Source: Rotaria sp. Silwood1
Lineage: Eukaryota; Rotifera; Eurotatoria; Philodinida; Philodinidae
Length of the DNA: 64,000 nt
Assembly (NCBI GenBank): GCA_905250075.1
Contig: CAJNOP010000018.1
Coordinates: 2,414,569 to 2,478,568, forward strand
Reading direction: 5' to 3'
In this document: piece after piece, positions 13,901 through 24,489 of the stretch
How positions within the stretch are numbered: position 1 is the stretch's first letter
How the letters are laid out: every line of letters starts with the position of its first letter
Program-made: the position numbers and the translations under genes
Notes under the pieces: generated by a model
Seen by the model: only the letters and a program-made list of their open reading frames with translations
Told to the model about the DNA's origin: nothing
Database searches by the model: none

Positions 13901-14411
13901 TGGGTTTCAAACCGATCGGTTTAATCTTGGAATATAGCAATTTTCTTTTTGAAAAACATCTTTATGACGATTTTTTCTTCTTTTTTTTTTTTTGGTTTTG
14001 AAATTATCGAATCATTATTACTTTTAGAATGATTTACAACTTGAAGTTCAAGATTTAACTGAACGATTAACAGCTGGTGCTGAAGAATATAAAACATTAT
14101 TTCGAAAATATACTGCACTTGAACGTCAATTAGAAATGAATCGTTCACAAGAAAAACCAACAACAAACAATTTAACGAACGAATCCATTTTTGATGAAGA
14201 AGCAATCGAGTCAATTCTTCGTAATGCATATGAACCTCAACAAGTGAAAACAGAAGATCAAACTAATGAAGAAAATAAAAATACATTATTACCAAAACCA
14301 ATTAATGATGCTGATGGTGAAATACGTGAATGTCCAATGTGTTATTGGGAATTTCCGCAACATATGACACTTGATGGAAAGAACGAACATATTGAGCATC
14401 ATTTTGCATAA
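10994..14411 (+). CDS. TAX1BP1/CALCOCO-like autophagy receptor (SKICH, coiled coil, C2H2 zinc finger)
   Basis: Five exons (10994-11200, 11266-11739, 12753-13346, 13420-13590, 14028-14411), all joined at phase 0, give 609 aa. Residues about 25-145 form a SKICH domain: VVFENVADQYVKGADVTAFF, DQIGLLRVG and DDEFYQFCYI align in order with the TAX1BP1/NDP52 pattern. A coiled coil of about 350 residues rich in Gln, Glu and Lys follows. The C terminus carries a single C2H2 finger of the UBZ-like type found in TAX1BP1/CALCOCO (CPMCYWEF, then HIEHHF). In vertebrates these proteins link ubiquitinated cargo to ATG8 membranes; the same role here is inferred. Acidic patches lie before the finger, but I did not identify a certain LIR motif. 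The ATG at 10994 is the first in frame. AATAAA lies at 14416. Intron 2 (1013 bp) is unusually long and carries dispersed-repeat sequence. Confidence 0.88.
11998..12080. repeat. Dispersed repeat copy inside intron 2 of the SKICH gene
   Basis: The core, GAGATACT(A/G)CACTTTTACG followed by ATA, recurs near 43226. Flanking bases also match in patches (12037-12078 against about 43205-43246). The copies are diverged. The family is unknown and no ends were defined. Confidence 0.45.
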
Positions 14412-15377
14412 ATTGAATAAAGAATGATGAATTATGTATATAAAATATGCAGCCACTTATTTATTGACATACTCTCGTTCTTTCGATACTCATTTATCGT
14501 TTTATTTTTCGTTTTCTAGAAGTTTTTGTTCTATTTAGACATCACCATGCGCATTATAATGTTTTTTTTTTTCACTTTTCGATTCTTTTTTCTTTCTTCA
14601 GTAAAATTTAATATCATTTGTAATTATTTACTTCAATGCATGTAAACAAGACTTTATTATAATGAAACAAAAAAAAGAAAGAATCAATAAAATTGACATT
14701 AGAATTTAATCTTTGTATTTCAATTAATCAAGATTTAATGATATACTTTTTAAAAATTCAAATAAATAAATATGAATCATTCTATTTATAATCTTATGAC
14801 AAAAAGACCTACTATATTATCTCGAGAAAAAAAAAGGAATGTCTGATTACGTGTGAGAGAAAAGTTTTTAAAGATGATGTTTGTTCACTTTTGATGATGA
14901 GAATTTCGTACTGTGCTTAGCAATTTTGTCTCAGTTTTTGTCCGAGAATAGTAAAATAATTTTTGAAAATTAGAATAAACTTACTTGTTAACGGAAAATT
15001 TTTAATATTGTAATTCGAAACTAAAAGTTGATTTAATTTTCGTTTCTCCTAACTATTCATTTTGAAAAATCAATAATCATTTTATGTTGAAAGAAACTCT
15101 TCAAAGAAAAAGTTTTGACTCCAACAATTTTAGCATGTTTTAAAAGAAATTTATAGGATAAACAAAAATCTATTGTTCACCAATGTTCATCGAAAATATT
15201 AACTCACAAGTTCCTTTTAAACTAATTTTTGAAAATTTTTCAAAGATTATTTCACTATGGTCCAACAAAAACAGACAAAATTTCTGAGATCACTTTCGAA
15301 AAGGAGAGCTAAGTTTTCGACTCCAGATTTAATCAATTTCATTAAACCTTATAAAAAAAACATATTTGCTTTACTAT
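14412..15377. other. Intergenic between convergent genes
   Basis: This region holds 3' UTR and spacer between the SKICH gene (AATAAA at 14416-14421) and the oxidoreductase on the other strand. I see no gene in it. Confidence 0.5.
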
Positions 15378-15513
15378 TTAATTGCTATATTTCGTAGTCC
15401 TGAGCACAAGGTCACAGTACGAAGCAGCATGAATTTAGATCAGACTATGATTGTAGCGTTTTGCGTGTGACTTAACCATTGTGCTCAACACTATGAAATG
15501 TAGCAACTAATTA
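15378..15513. repeat. Small foldback (MITE-like) element
   Basis: The left end reads TTAATTGCTATATTTCGTAG with CTGAGCACAA following. The reverse complement of the right end reads TTAGTTGCTACATTTCATAG with TTGAGCACAA following. Imperfect terminal inverted repeats of about 32 bp therefore enclose some 70 bp. No coding sequence is inside. Family not assigned. Confidence 0.5.
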
Positions 15514-15737
15514 AAAATCTAAAATTTTATTATTGTGGTTAATTGAAGTGCAATGTGAAAACTTGATAAATTGTGGAAAAGAGCAGAAAATGCCTGTCAT
15601 AACTCATAGATTTTGATTAGTTGGAAATACTATCTAGCAGTTCACAAGTGAAAAAACATCTTATCTAAAAACATTCCGATCGTCTGTTATTTTTAATTAA
15701 AGCATGAAATCATTTAATATGATAATAAATCTATTCA

Positions 15738-16705
15738 TTATGTTTCAGTTTTCTTTAATGATTGTGTCATTATTTCTAAAGCATCATCTAATGTTTGTCC
15801 ATATTTTCTTTCTTCAATTATTTCATTACCTAATGGTGTTTTTTCAGCAATAAATTGATATGTTTCAGCAGCTCCTTGAAAGATTTTTTCAGATAAACCA
15901 ATATTTTCAAATGTTTTTGCAATTTCTTTCATTTCACCAATCCATCGAGCTGCTTTTGGTGGCATATGTGGAATGGATTTATTTAATTTTTCAAATATAT
16001 ATGGCATACTTTGTTCTAATTCATTGAAAAATATTTCTTCAAGTCCATAGAATTTTGCTGTTATACATGATTGAATAGTTATTGCAGTTATACCTTTACC
16101 TAACGAAGCATAACACATTTTTAATGTACTTGCTTGACCAATTTCATGTCCTATAACACATACTTTTATTAAATTTGTATATTGAAATAGATCTGCTATT
16201 TTTTGTGCATGTTCACCAGATAAATATAATGTTGGCATGTGTTCATGAGAACCCGGTGGTAAACCAATAATACAACCATCAACAAAATTTCCATATGGAA
16301 AAAGTGTACTTATAGAACAGACTGTTTGTGGTGCTATTGCATTCATATCAACATAGATAATATGTTTATTTTCGTTTAGAAATGGTGCAAAACGTTGTGC
16401 AAGTGAATTTGCTTGTGATGGAACGAGAATAGAAAAAATAAAATCAGCTTGTTGAATAATTTCTTCATCTGTTTTAACATCAATAATACCAGCTAAATTT
16501 GATAATTTTTTTGTACGTTCACTACGATCTGTTAAATTCGTAATTATACGAAATTTATTTTTAACTGAAGAAAGAAGAGCTTGACCAATAGAATGTCCCT
16601 TGAAAATTAAAATAAATACGAAATCTAAACAAAATTTGAACATAAATCTCTCACCATATCACCAGGACTCATTATAGCAATCGTTATTGGAGTTTTTTCG
16701 GTCAT
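15738..16705 (-). CDS. 6-phosphogluconate-dehydrogenase-like NAD(P) oxidoreductase (DUF1932 type)
   Basis: Two exons, 16655-16705 and 15738-16598, with a 56-bp intron give 303 aa. The start is ATG 16705. The N terminus MTEKTPITIAIMSPGDMGHS shows the Rossmann beta strand and the SPGDMG dinucleotide loop seen in bacterial and fungal members of the beta-hydroxyacid dehydrogenase/6PGDH superfamily. VDMNAIAP and DGCIIGLPP match the NAD-binding domain. ASTLKMCYAS carries the Lys expected in the catalytic helix. The C-terminal helical part (KAARWIGEMKEIAKTFENIG) resembles the DUF1932 domain. It is likely a cytosolic NAD(P)-dependent dehydrogenase; the substrate is not predictable. The intron splits the cofactor loop exactly before Gly. 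The closest family members I recall are microbial, so horizontal origin is possible but unproven. Confidence 0.85.
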
Positions 16706-18089
16706 TTTTAGTTCGTATGCTATTGAGTAGACAGTAAAATATTTTTATGCTTTGTTGTCGTTCGTTTGCAAAAATAAAACTTACAAAATATCACGTGGAA
16801 AGATTTTTTTTCTTTTCTTTGACTATCGTTACTGATAGGATGATGTTGTTATTAAATCTATTGTATGCAAAGTGCAAATATTTTTCGATTTAAATTTATT
16901 ATAAATAATCATTTGTTTCGTCCTTCGCGCTACAAATCTTAGCAATTAGTATTTTATCCAGATGTTTATTTCTGTCGTGGGCAATTTCAAACTGCATTAA
17001 ATAAAACACTCATTTTTGGGAGCATAGACACATAGTACATGCTACAATAACCACCAATGTCGGAAGGGCCAATCTGCTCCTCCAAGGGATGCTGCGTCTT
17101 TGTCCTCATGATATCCTAACAATAAGCTTTTAAATCATAAAAACAATAAGTTTGAACTATTAATTACACTCATGACAGACTCATTAGTAGTAATCCTATC
17201 GAGTTCAGGAAGCTGATATTCAACCTATTTAAATAATAGTCTGTTTCCATTCCTGTGTATTACTTCAATAGATATGCATTTAAAAGCATACAAAACATAT
17301 TCGTGTGGGTATCATAAATTCACAACGCATATTGTTCGACTCGGACGAATTCTATTTTGCGTTATTTAACTGTCTAATCTTCAAGGGTATATGACTAATA
17401 GACAAAGTAATCATGTTAACAACACAAAGAAAGAAATAAGAAAAAGTAATAGATATGAGAAATGAAAAATGAATGATAGAAACTTTTAAGATATTCTATA
17501 AACCATAAAAAAATTTCTTTGTATTCATTGCTACAACAGAGTCATCGATATAGCTGTGCGATATCTTATAATTAATTGTGAATCTTATTGATTTTTATCT
17601 GATATGTAATCAAATGGCTAAATTATTTTCATAATTGAATCTTCAAACTAATTATATTTCATATTTATGCAGAATGTATCTATGATATTCGTGATAAAAA
17701 TAAAAAAACACAAAACTTCAATATTATGAAAATGAAATTTTACACAATAAAGTTTCAATACAGCTAAATAATATTTAGCTTTTGTTATATTCTCTAACAG
17801 GATCATTGGTCTTTTTATTAAGTACTTTAAACATTTCTGGAAACGTTTAAGATCTAATATAATCATGTGATAAGTTTGTTCAATACTATTTGCTACAGTA
17901 TGACTGAATTATAAACATTCTCCATGAATACTTCATGAGAAGAAATCAAAACAATAAAATAATAAATTTTATTCATCATTAGAAAAAAAGCGAGAAACGG
18001 AAGATTTTGTTTTTCTTTGCTTTATTTTTTCTTAATTTTAATTTTTATTAAACTGTGATTTCAATACAAATCTTCTTTGTTTCAAAAAT
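16706..18089. other. Intergenic, no gene seen
   Basis: AT-rich spacer upstream of the oxidoreductase. A short, less AT-rich patch at 17040-17110 does not encode a recognisable protein. Confidence 0.5.
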
Positions 18090-18467
18090 TCAATTGACAA
18101 ACGCTAATAATGTCAAACCAACAAAAATCATAATGAAATGAACTTGAACAAGAGGTGCACTGTTTGATGTAGTACTGATTGGTTGCATTGAAGAAGAACT
18201 TTTCCTTGGTGTGCTTATTGAACTAGAATCCGAGTTGCATTCAACTTCACATGGAGGTGAACCTTGACATCCTTTAACATGATTCGCACAAAAAGAACCT
18301 GTACAATCAGCACATGAAGGAAGATGAATTGCAGGTGTTTGGCATGTATGTGCTGGACCAGGAAAACAACAAGTACAAGTAGAACTGTTTATTGTGGATA
18401 CTCCAACAGTTAAAAATATCAATAGAATAAGCACCAACATGTTTCTATGAATGATAAAAGATAACAT
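18090..18467 (-). CDS. Small Cys-rich secreted protein with GPI-type tail
   Basis: Single exon of 125 aa. The N terminus holds a signal peptide (NMLVLILLIFLTVGVSTIN); translation may start at ATG 18467 or at the internal Met ten codons later. The mature part of about 50 residues has many Cys (CTCCFPGPAHTC, CADC, CANHVKGC, CEVEC). A Ser/Thr-rich linker follows, then a terminal hydrophobic stretch (VHFIMIFVGLTLLAFVN) with no cytoplasmic tail, as in GPI-anchor signals. I do not recognise the family. It lies next to the Ly6-like gene on the same strand, so both may be surface proteins of related use. Confidence 0.7.
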   Translation of the reverse strand: MLSFIIHRNMLVLILLIFLTVGVSTINSSTCTCCFPGPAHTCQTPAIHLPSCADCTGSFCANHVKGCQGSPPCEVECNSDSSSISTPRKSSSSMQPISTTSNSAPLVQVHFIMIFVGLTLLAFVN

Positions 18468-18551
18468 ATCATTGCTAGTCAGTTATCTTGTATGAAAAAA
18501 AGAGGCAAATATGAAACTTTGAAAAACAAAAAAGATATCAGAAAAATAAAG

Positions 18552-19038
18552 TCAGTAATTGAGAATTAAATTCATTACACTGATTGTTGTTAATCCAATA
18601 AAACAACTTAATGAAAGTATTCTTGTATTTGAATTATTACATAATTGTGAATTGCAACAACAACTGATTCCTTTAATACCATTATGAGTAGATGATTTAC
18701 ATTTGTTTTTTGTACATAAACCGTCTGGTGCAGAAGAATGGATCACAATCGAATCATGGACTTTTGTTGCTTTTAAATTTCTAAGAAAAAACAACAACGT
18801 TACAAATAAATGTCATCATTGATACATACCATACACCACCTTGATGGTGATGGGAATGACATAGCACTTGTTTCATTGAATGGATCAGAACACTCATGTG
18901 CACAAGTGTAACATTGATTTCCATCAATGCTGCCCGTAAAAAAAAAGACACGAGCATTTAGAAATGATGAAACATTAGTGACAAACTAGGAAAGTAAAGT
19001 AAGAATATCAATACAACAGTCAGTAATAATCTCTCCAT
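18552..19038 (-). CDS. Ly6/uPAR-like (three-finger) surface protein
   Basis: Three exons are proposed: about 18974-19038 (ATG 19038, signal peptide MERLLLTVVLIFLLYF), 18840-18929 and 18552-18780. The mature domain has QCYTCAHEC, later CTKNKC, then SCCCNSQLCNNS. This is the spacing and the terminal CC...CN signature of LU (Ly6/uPAR) domains. It ends in a hydrophobic tail (ILSLSCFIGLTTISVMNLIL), as in GPI-anchored members. The joints are not fully clean. Exon 1 has two possible donors of the same phase, and the frame-preserving donor of exon 2 (GTGGTG) is weak. A stronger GTATGT nine bases downstream in the transcript would add Trp-Cys but break the frame. It may be a real gene with odd splicing or a recently damaged one. 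Confidence 0.6.
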
Positions 19039-21544
19039 AGGATTCAAAAAATATGTTGAATATGTATTTGTCTAATGTGTAGACAATTTTATTACATATA
19101 TATAGGTGTATTATCATTCATAAGCAATTATTGCTACTTCCTCGATTTATTGAGAAGTCATCTTGATGCAACTATATCATATTACTGTATTATCAGAACA
19201 AGCATGCTTACATAGACAAAGATAGAGAAGCGAAAAGAAGAGAAAAAAAGAAAAAGTACACCAATAATGATAAAATAAAAATGGAAGTAGAACAATATAT
19301 GATTGATAATTAAGAAATGCAATGACATTGACTTCCGGAAAAGCGAGAAGGTTTTCACTTGTGAGTTAGTACGACCGATAATGCAAAAACAAATTATTTT
19401 TTTACGGTTACGAAACGTGTGGAAATTAAACAAAGATCATGTCAAAATTCCTCCAGTTAGAGACTGCTTAGTGTGTAGCACTGAAATATGATTTTTTTTC
19501 GGACAAAAATCATAAGCGCAACTTTTGAGACAAAGCTTTTCAGCTTATCTACCAGCTCCTAGCCAGCAGAGTCAACGGTCAAAGGATAGATTGATTTAAC
19601 AACCAAAAGTAACACACACAAGACTTCTTTTCATATAGTATCTTCAGTAATGTTCAATTAGGAAAACTTATAACATTTTTGATATCGTATAAACATATAT
19701 GACTCCGGAACTTTATATTGATGGAATTACTACTGAGAACATACTGTTGTAGACAATAAACTGTCATAGAGCTGGATGTTTCATAACAGAAACCAAAAAA
19801 TATAAAGATTGATAAGAATACATGAATAGCACGGTAGTCATAAATCGTGAGATTTGAAGCATGAATGTAGAGAAAATTACCAAAAAATGCAAAACTTTTG
19901 AAGAAATCATGATTTTCAACTATGAAATGCACACTAAGCTACTATTAGATATCTATGAACAATTGCCGAAGTCTTTTATATTTCTTACTTATTTGATCAT
20001 TTTTCTCTACACTTATTGTCAAAGCAACATCATTTATGACTACCTAACTCGCCATTTATGCTTATTATTCTGTACGATGTAAATGTGAGGATCATCATTT
20101 TTCGTTCATTTACATTCATATTAACACGATAACAAAAACGACTCGTCTCAAGCATAGTATCATTGTTTGTAAGAATGTTCCAAGCTAAGAGCGACACTAT
20201 TAACTCATGTTTCTCAATCTTCTTTGTAGAAATATTTTCCGAAGAGTAGCATATGTCACAGAGTGTCCTCAGACTATTCAGTAATCGTTTCATATGATTA
20301 AACCGTATATTCATGACACATTTTTTTGTCTCTTCTCTATTCTTCAGAATTGATCGGATTTTTCCTTTTATTTCTGATCATTGGGCTTTTTTCTTTCGTG
20401 TCATCCATTTGTTATTAATCATTCATGGAAGTTTCCTTCCTTGAATATTTCCATCTTGTTCGTTGTCCTCTACATAGAACTTGATGAACTCTTCTCAAAT
20501 ATGTTGTTATGTGAATTAAAATAATAGACGATGTATAACCCATATAAATATTAGGATAAACAATACATGAAATATTTCATGTCATGAATAACGATATTTA
20601 TTCAATTTGCGTATTTGATAAACTTTGTATATGCCGAGACAAAATGATTCATGTATACGTATAGAACGTTGTTTTGATGTTAGAGAAACATTGGTTGCAG
20701 TTTATACCACCGAAGTAAATAGAGCAGTTGTTTGATATTATACATGCGGGGAAGGAATCAAGGAGAAAAGACCCAAAAATGGAAGGAAGTTTTTCCTTTG
20801 GGAGAAAGTGGCTAATTTTCAAAGAAAATTATTTAAAAAACGTAATTTTTCTTTGTAAAATGCAGCTAATTTTTAACGAAATCTTCATATATAATTTCTC
20901 TTTCAAAAAACCAGGGGAAAAGTTGTTTTTTTTTTACACAGATTTCTTACATTTTCGCTATCAAAAGTAAAGAAATCTGCTAAACAATAGTTGACAAAAT
21001 TTCACGGGGAGTCAGGCTAAGCGCAAGTAAAAATTTAGAAGAGGAGAACTTTCAACCACCCCGCTCTCCTCATAGTCGGTTGCCCTAGAAATACTGATTG
21101 GTTTTACATTAATTTTAGATAAAGAATATTTCTTCGATTGTCATAAAGTTTAATTCAAAATAAGCAATGATAACAAACATACACCAGAAAAGTTCCTTTT
21201 TGTTTGTAAACACAAAATAAATATCTGTAGATACGCGATCCCCTAGATATCAGAGCCAATCCAAATGCATTTCTGCATACTCAAGATAATTGTTTTCGTT
21301 GTTGTCGTAATTATGAATCAGTGTATGTTGGAAAGTTTTTGCAGCTAACAAGATTCGTCATGTGCTTAGAGTGCACTCAGTTTGTTTCTAAAACTTATTT
21401 CGTCTTTTTATATATATCGTAATGTAGGAAAAAACCGTAAAAACATCTGTTGACAAGTACAACTCGGAAGTGCGTATGAGTGGTCGTTGGAAATCAAATG
21501 AAAAAATTATTATCTTTTTTGTTTCAATGGCGTTAGTGATACTG
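19039..21544. other. Intergenic, no gene seen
   Basis: This 2.5-kb stretch is AT-rich, with short chance open frames on both strands. A small hairpin (AGATTTCTTAC with near-complement GTAAAGAAATCT) sits at about 20940-20979. Confidence 0.5.
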
Positions 21545-21552
21545 TATAAATA
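21545..21552 (+). promoter_or_regulatory. TATA-like box
   Basis: TATAAATA lies 43 bases before the ATG at 21595, a plausible core promoter spacing if the 5' UTR is very short. Confidence 0.5.
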
Positions 21553-21594
21553 AGCATCGATTACAATGCTTTTTGTTTACGTGCACCTTTTACA

Positions 21595-22026
21595 ATGTCG
21601 ACATATATACTTTGGCTAGATGCTAACTCCAGTTCAACTGTAAGTTTCCGAGAGAAACTTTTGCAATATCGATCGGTACAAATCTTCAATAATGCAGATG
21701 ACTGTATTGAATACATAAAATCTCATACAATGCAAAATTTCTTTCTTGTTACTTCTGGTTCTCTTGCAGAATATATAGTACCACAAGTATGTCAATATGC
21801 AAATATTAAACAGATATTTATTTTTTGTGCGTCAATTACATCACATGCAGATTGGGCACTTGATTATACTGATCGATTGTTAATGTTCGACCATCCAGAT
21901 GATTTGTTGGAACGTTTATGGCTCGAAATGGAACGATATTTTCGAGAACAAGCTCAGGAATGTATCCAGCAAGCAGACGATTTACAAGAACAAGCACAGA
22001 AATACAAGCAGCCGCCATGTGGATAA
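21595..22026 (+). CDS. Orphan copy of the N-terminal domain of rotifer ADP-ribosyltransferase/TPR proteins
   Basis: 143 aa, single exon, start ATG 21595. The order of motifs (ILWLDANSSS, VQIFNNADDCIEYIKSH, NFFLVTSGSLAEYIVPQV, IKQIFIFCASITSHADWA, LLMFDHPDDLLERLW) matches a response-regulator-like alpha/beta domain. In bdelloid proteins it usually precedes an ADP-ribosyltransferase domain and TPR repeats; this is from memory of the family. Here the frame ends after a short Gln-rich helix (AQECIQQADDLQEQAQKYKQ) with no ART domain. A TPR-coding scrap lies beyond the gap at 22482-22625. It could be a genuine short protein or the 5' piece of a broken longer gene. The function of the domain is unknown. 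Confidence 0.65.
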   Translation: MSTYILWLDANSSSTVSFREKLLQYRSVQIFNNADDCIEYIKSHTMQNFFLVTSGSLAEYIVPQVCQYANIKQIFIFCASITSHADWALDYTDRLLMFDHPDDLLERLWLEMERYFREQAQECIQQADDLQEQAQKYKQPPCG

Positions 22027-22381
22027 AGATTGCTTCTTCTTTTTTTTCTTATCATAAACAGTACACGTTACGAACGTAGAAAAAATGTAGCAGTTTGAAA
22101 CTTCCCTTAACAATAATAAACAAGACATGATTTCTGTTTCTTCTTAGGAAAATCTAACGTAAATAGCGGCACGATTTGTGTTCCGTATGCACGTTGCTAG
22201 AGAAAAAGGAGTGCTCATCGAGATTGGAAATGTGACAAATCTATTTCAGTTCTTAGAGCAGGAGCTGTTCAAACAGCTTCACTTCCTTTATATTGCAAGA
22301 ATTCAACAATTCATTTGTTACATCAGTGGAGGCTGGTTAAACTAATGATAAGTTAATAATTCATTTGCAAGACTAGGATAA

Positions 22382-22481
22382 NNNNNNNNNNNNNNNNNNN
22401 NNNNNNNNNNNNNNNNNNNNNNNNNNNNNNNNNNNNNNNNNNNNNNNNNNNNNNNNNNNNNNNNNNNNNNNNNNNNNNNNN
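22382..22481. other. Assembly gap (100 N)
   Basis: A run of exactly 100 N, the usual placeholder for a scaffold join of unknown length. Order across it is not proven by sequence. Confidence 0.99.
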
Positions 22482-22625
22482 TCATCTAAGATTACATTGA
22501 AATCAATTACATTTAGAATATATTCACATATAGGTCTAATATTAAGCGAACTTAGTAAACAACATGATACAATTAATTATTATCAAATGTCAATTGAGAT
22601 GGCACGAAAAATAAAAACAAAATAA
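22482..22625 (+). pseudogene. TPR-repeat coding fragment at the gap edge
   Basis: An open frame runs from the first base after the gap to a TAA at 22623. It reads YSHIGLILSELSKQHDTIN and then YYQMSIEMARKI, a good tetratricopeptide repeat with Gly, Tyr and Ala at consensus places. The repeat series stops there, so it is either the last TPR of a gene hidden in the gap or a decayed copy. Bdelloid ART proteins often end in such repeats, which may link it to the 21595-22026 gene. That link is an inference. Confidence 0.45.
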
Positions 22626-23220
22626 GCTAAGGAAATGGCAGTCGTATACTTAAATTTTGATATCACTTATTATAATCTGTCCATGTTTAAATGAGCGCCT
22701 ACGTAGCAAGAGCATGTAAGTCTTCAATGTTAACCTAAAATTTGATTCTCGAAATCATTTGAAATTGTCAGTAATATACTCGAACATAAGCAACATTTCC
22801 GAGAGTATGAATAATTATAAGTTCTTTCCAATTTAGAATGATGCATTTGAAATAAAATATTTTATTACCCATTCAAATCGATACATGTACATTTTTTTGA
22901 GCAATACTTGCTTTCAAATGTTAACTGTTGACCGAACACAATAGTGTTCGTAATTATTTTCGACAAGCATCAAAAATATTCTATAATTAGTATACTTCCA
23001 CTCTATCCTAAGTTATTTGCCGACAACTATTGAAAAATTGCTGCCATACATGATTACCATAAGAATGAAATTGAGAACTTTATGTTATAATAAAATGATA
23101 CTGAACTGTTTCTGTAAGAAAGATATCTGAACAACATCTTCATCTGACTGATAGCAATAATAATAATAATGTAGGTATGTTTTTTATTTTTATGAAATAG
23201 TCTAAAATAAAATGTGCAAT

Positions 23221-23454
23221 GAAAAGTCTTTTCAAGGCATTGATTTTACAAAAACATTATCTTGCAGAGAGACACAAACTTTTGATTATTATGTTGAGCA
23301 ACAGAAAACAGAAATATGGGATATGATCGATGTGGCCTACTTAATCAAGTATTATTTTTGGATTAAAAAGTATTGAATATATAAAATCGTACTTTAGAGC
23401 AAGACAATCTTGATTCATCTACCGCTGCTTATATTATGATTGATGGTGTCTGAT
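23221..23454 (+). pseudogene. Possible host coding remnant, family unknown
   Basis: A stretch of about 50 open codons (EKSFQGIDFTKTLSCRETQT onward to MIDVAYLIK) is followed, after a short AT-rich spacer ending in AG, by a second open piece (QDNLDSSTAAYIMIDGV, then stop). The composition is protein-like, but no start, full gene or family is recognisable. Surrounding sequence to about 23760 has similar scraps with stops. Confidence 0.25.
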
Positions 23455-23759
23455 AAAAATAAGAAAATTTACGAAAGATGTTAAATTTTATTAGCGAGCA
23501 CTATGTATGAATGCTCTCATTCTACTTTTATTGATCATTCAGCAAAGCTACATAATTATTGACAGATGCATACTTGCAAGACTGATAATATATGACACAA
23601 TGTATAAATGAAAAACAAATCTTAGCCAACAAACAATCAACTTCAGAACACGATTATTTTATCCAATGACTACCAAAAACAAACTGAACGTGATCCGATA
23701 TATGTAACTTGCTAGTAATGGATTTCATATGATCCTATGAAAACAAGTAAAAAATCAAT

Positions 23760-24489
23760 GGAATACTATTCGTACTAATCGTGTGCTTTCTAACATCTTT
23801 CAATTATTTAAGTTAACTATTCTGATTGATGCATAAAGCAAAACCATATCCTTTTGAAATACCTAAGATTAGTACAATGCTTTATCATTGAGTTTCTGAA
23901 TACTTTTCTCTCTCTCTCTCTCTGCCAAGCTTTTGTGAAACACGATTTAAGAGGAATGTTGAAGTATAGAGTTTAGAATTTGATCGCCTCACTAGAACTC
24001 CTTGAGTCCAACATTTCCGCATCCGAACTCCATTTTTGACAGATCGTCACAAATACCTTACCAACACATGTCCCTACCTTATCGTTATAGTTCGTGACAG
24101 GTATTGTTAGATATATGTTCGTAGATTTTCTATCAATAAAATATTGTTATAATACATGAAACATTTCCTTATTGCATTTGCGAAAGATTACATAAAAGAA
24201 TGATGAACAAATGTGTCTAAAAATAGATAGTATAAAACAATATCTTTTGTGATTGACTACAATGACTAGATATTGTTTTATATTTTAAATAGTTTAATCT
24301 TGCAAGAGTTGCATTGATATCTTTTTACAAAAAAACATCATCAGATAACTATAATGACGAAAACAAAAAAAAAAGATCTTAAATAATAAGTGTGTTGACA
24401 CCTTTTGTCTGTCAAATATTTATTTATATTAAATTAATTATGACAAACAAATATGTCTGTATCTATTGAATTTGTGTTTGGTTAAACCG
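23760..24489. other. Intergenic, no gene seen
   Basis: AT-rich, with a short (TC)n run at about 23910. Nothing codes here recognisably. Confidence 0.5.

Noticed and set aside
19654-20314. Frames of 73-94 codons on both strands
   Set aside because: They are hydrophobic, AT-driven compositions with overlapping opposite-strand frames and no splice continuity.
23900-23925. CT dinucleotide run considered as a CRISPR or satellite seed
   Set aside because: It is a simple short microsatellite with no spacers or longer periodicity.
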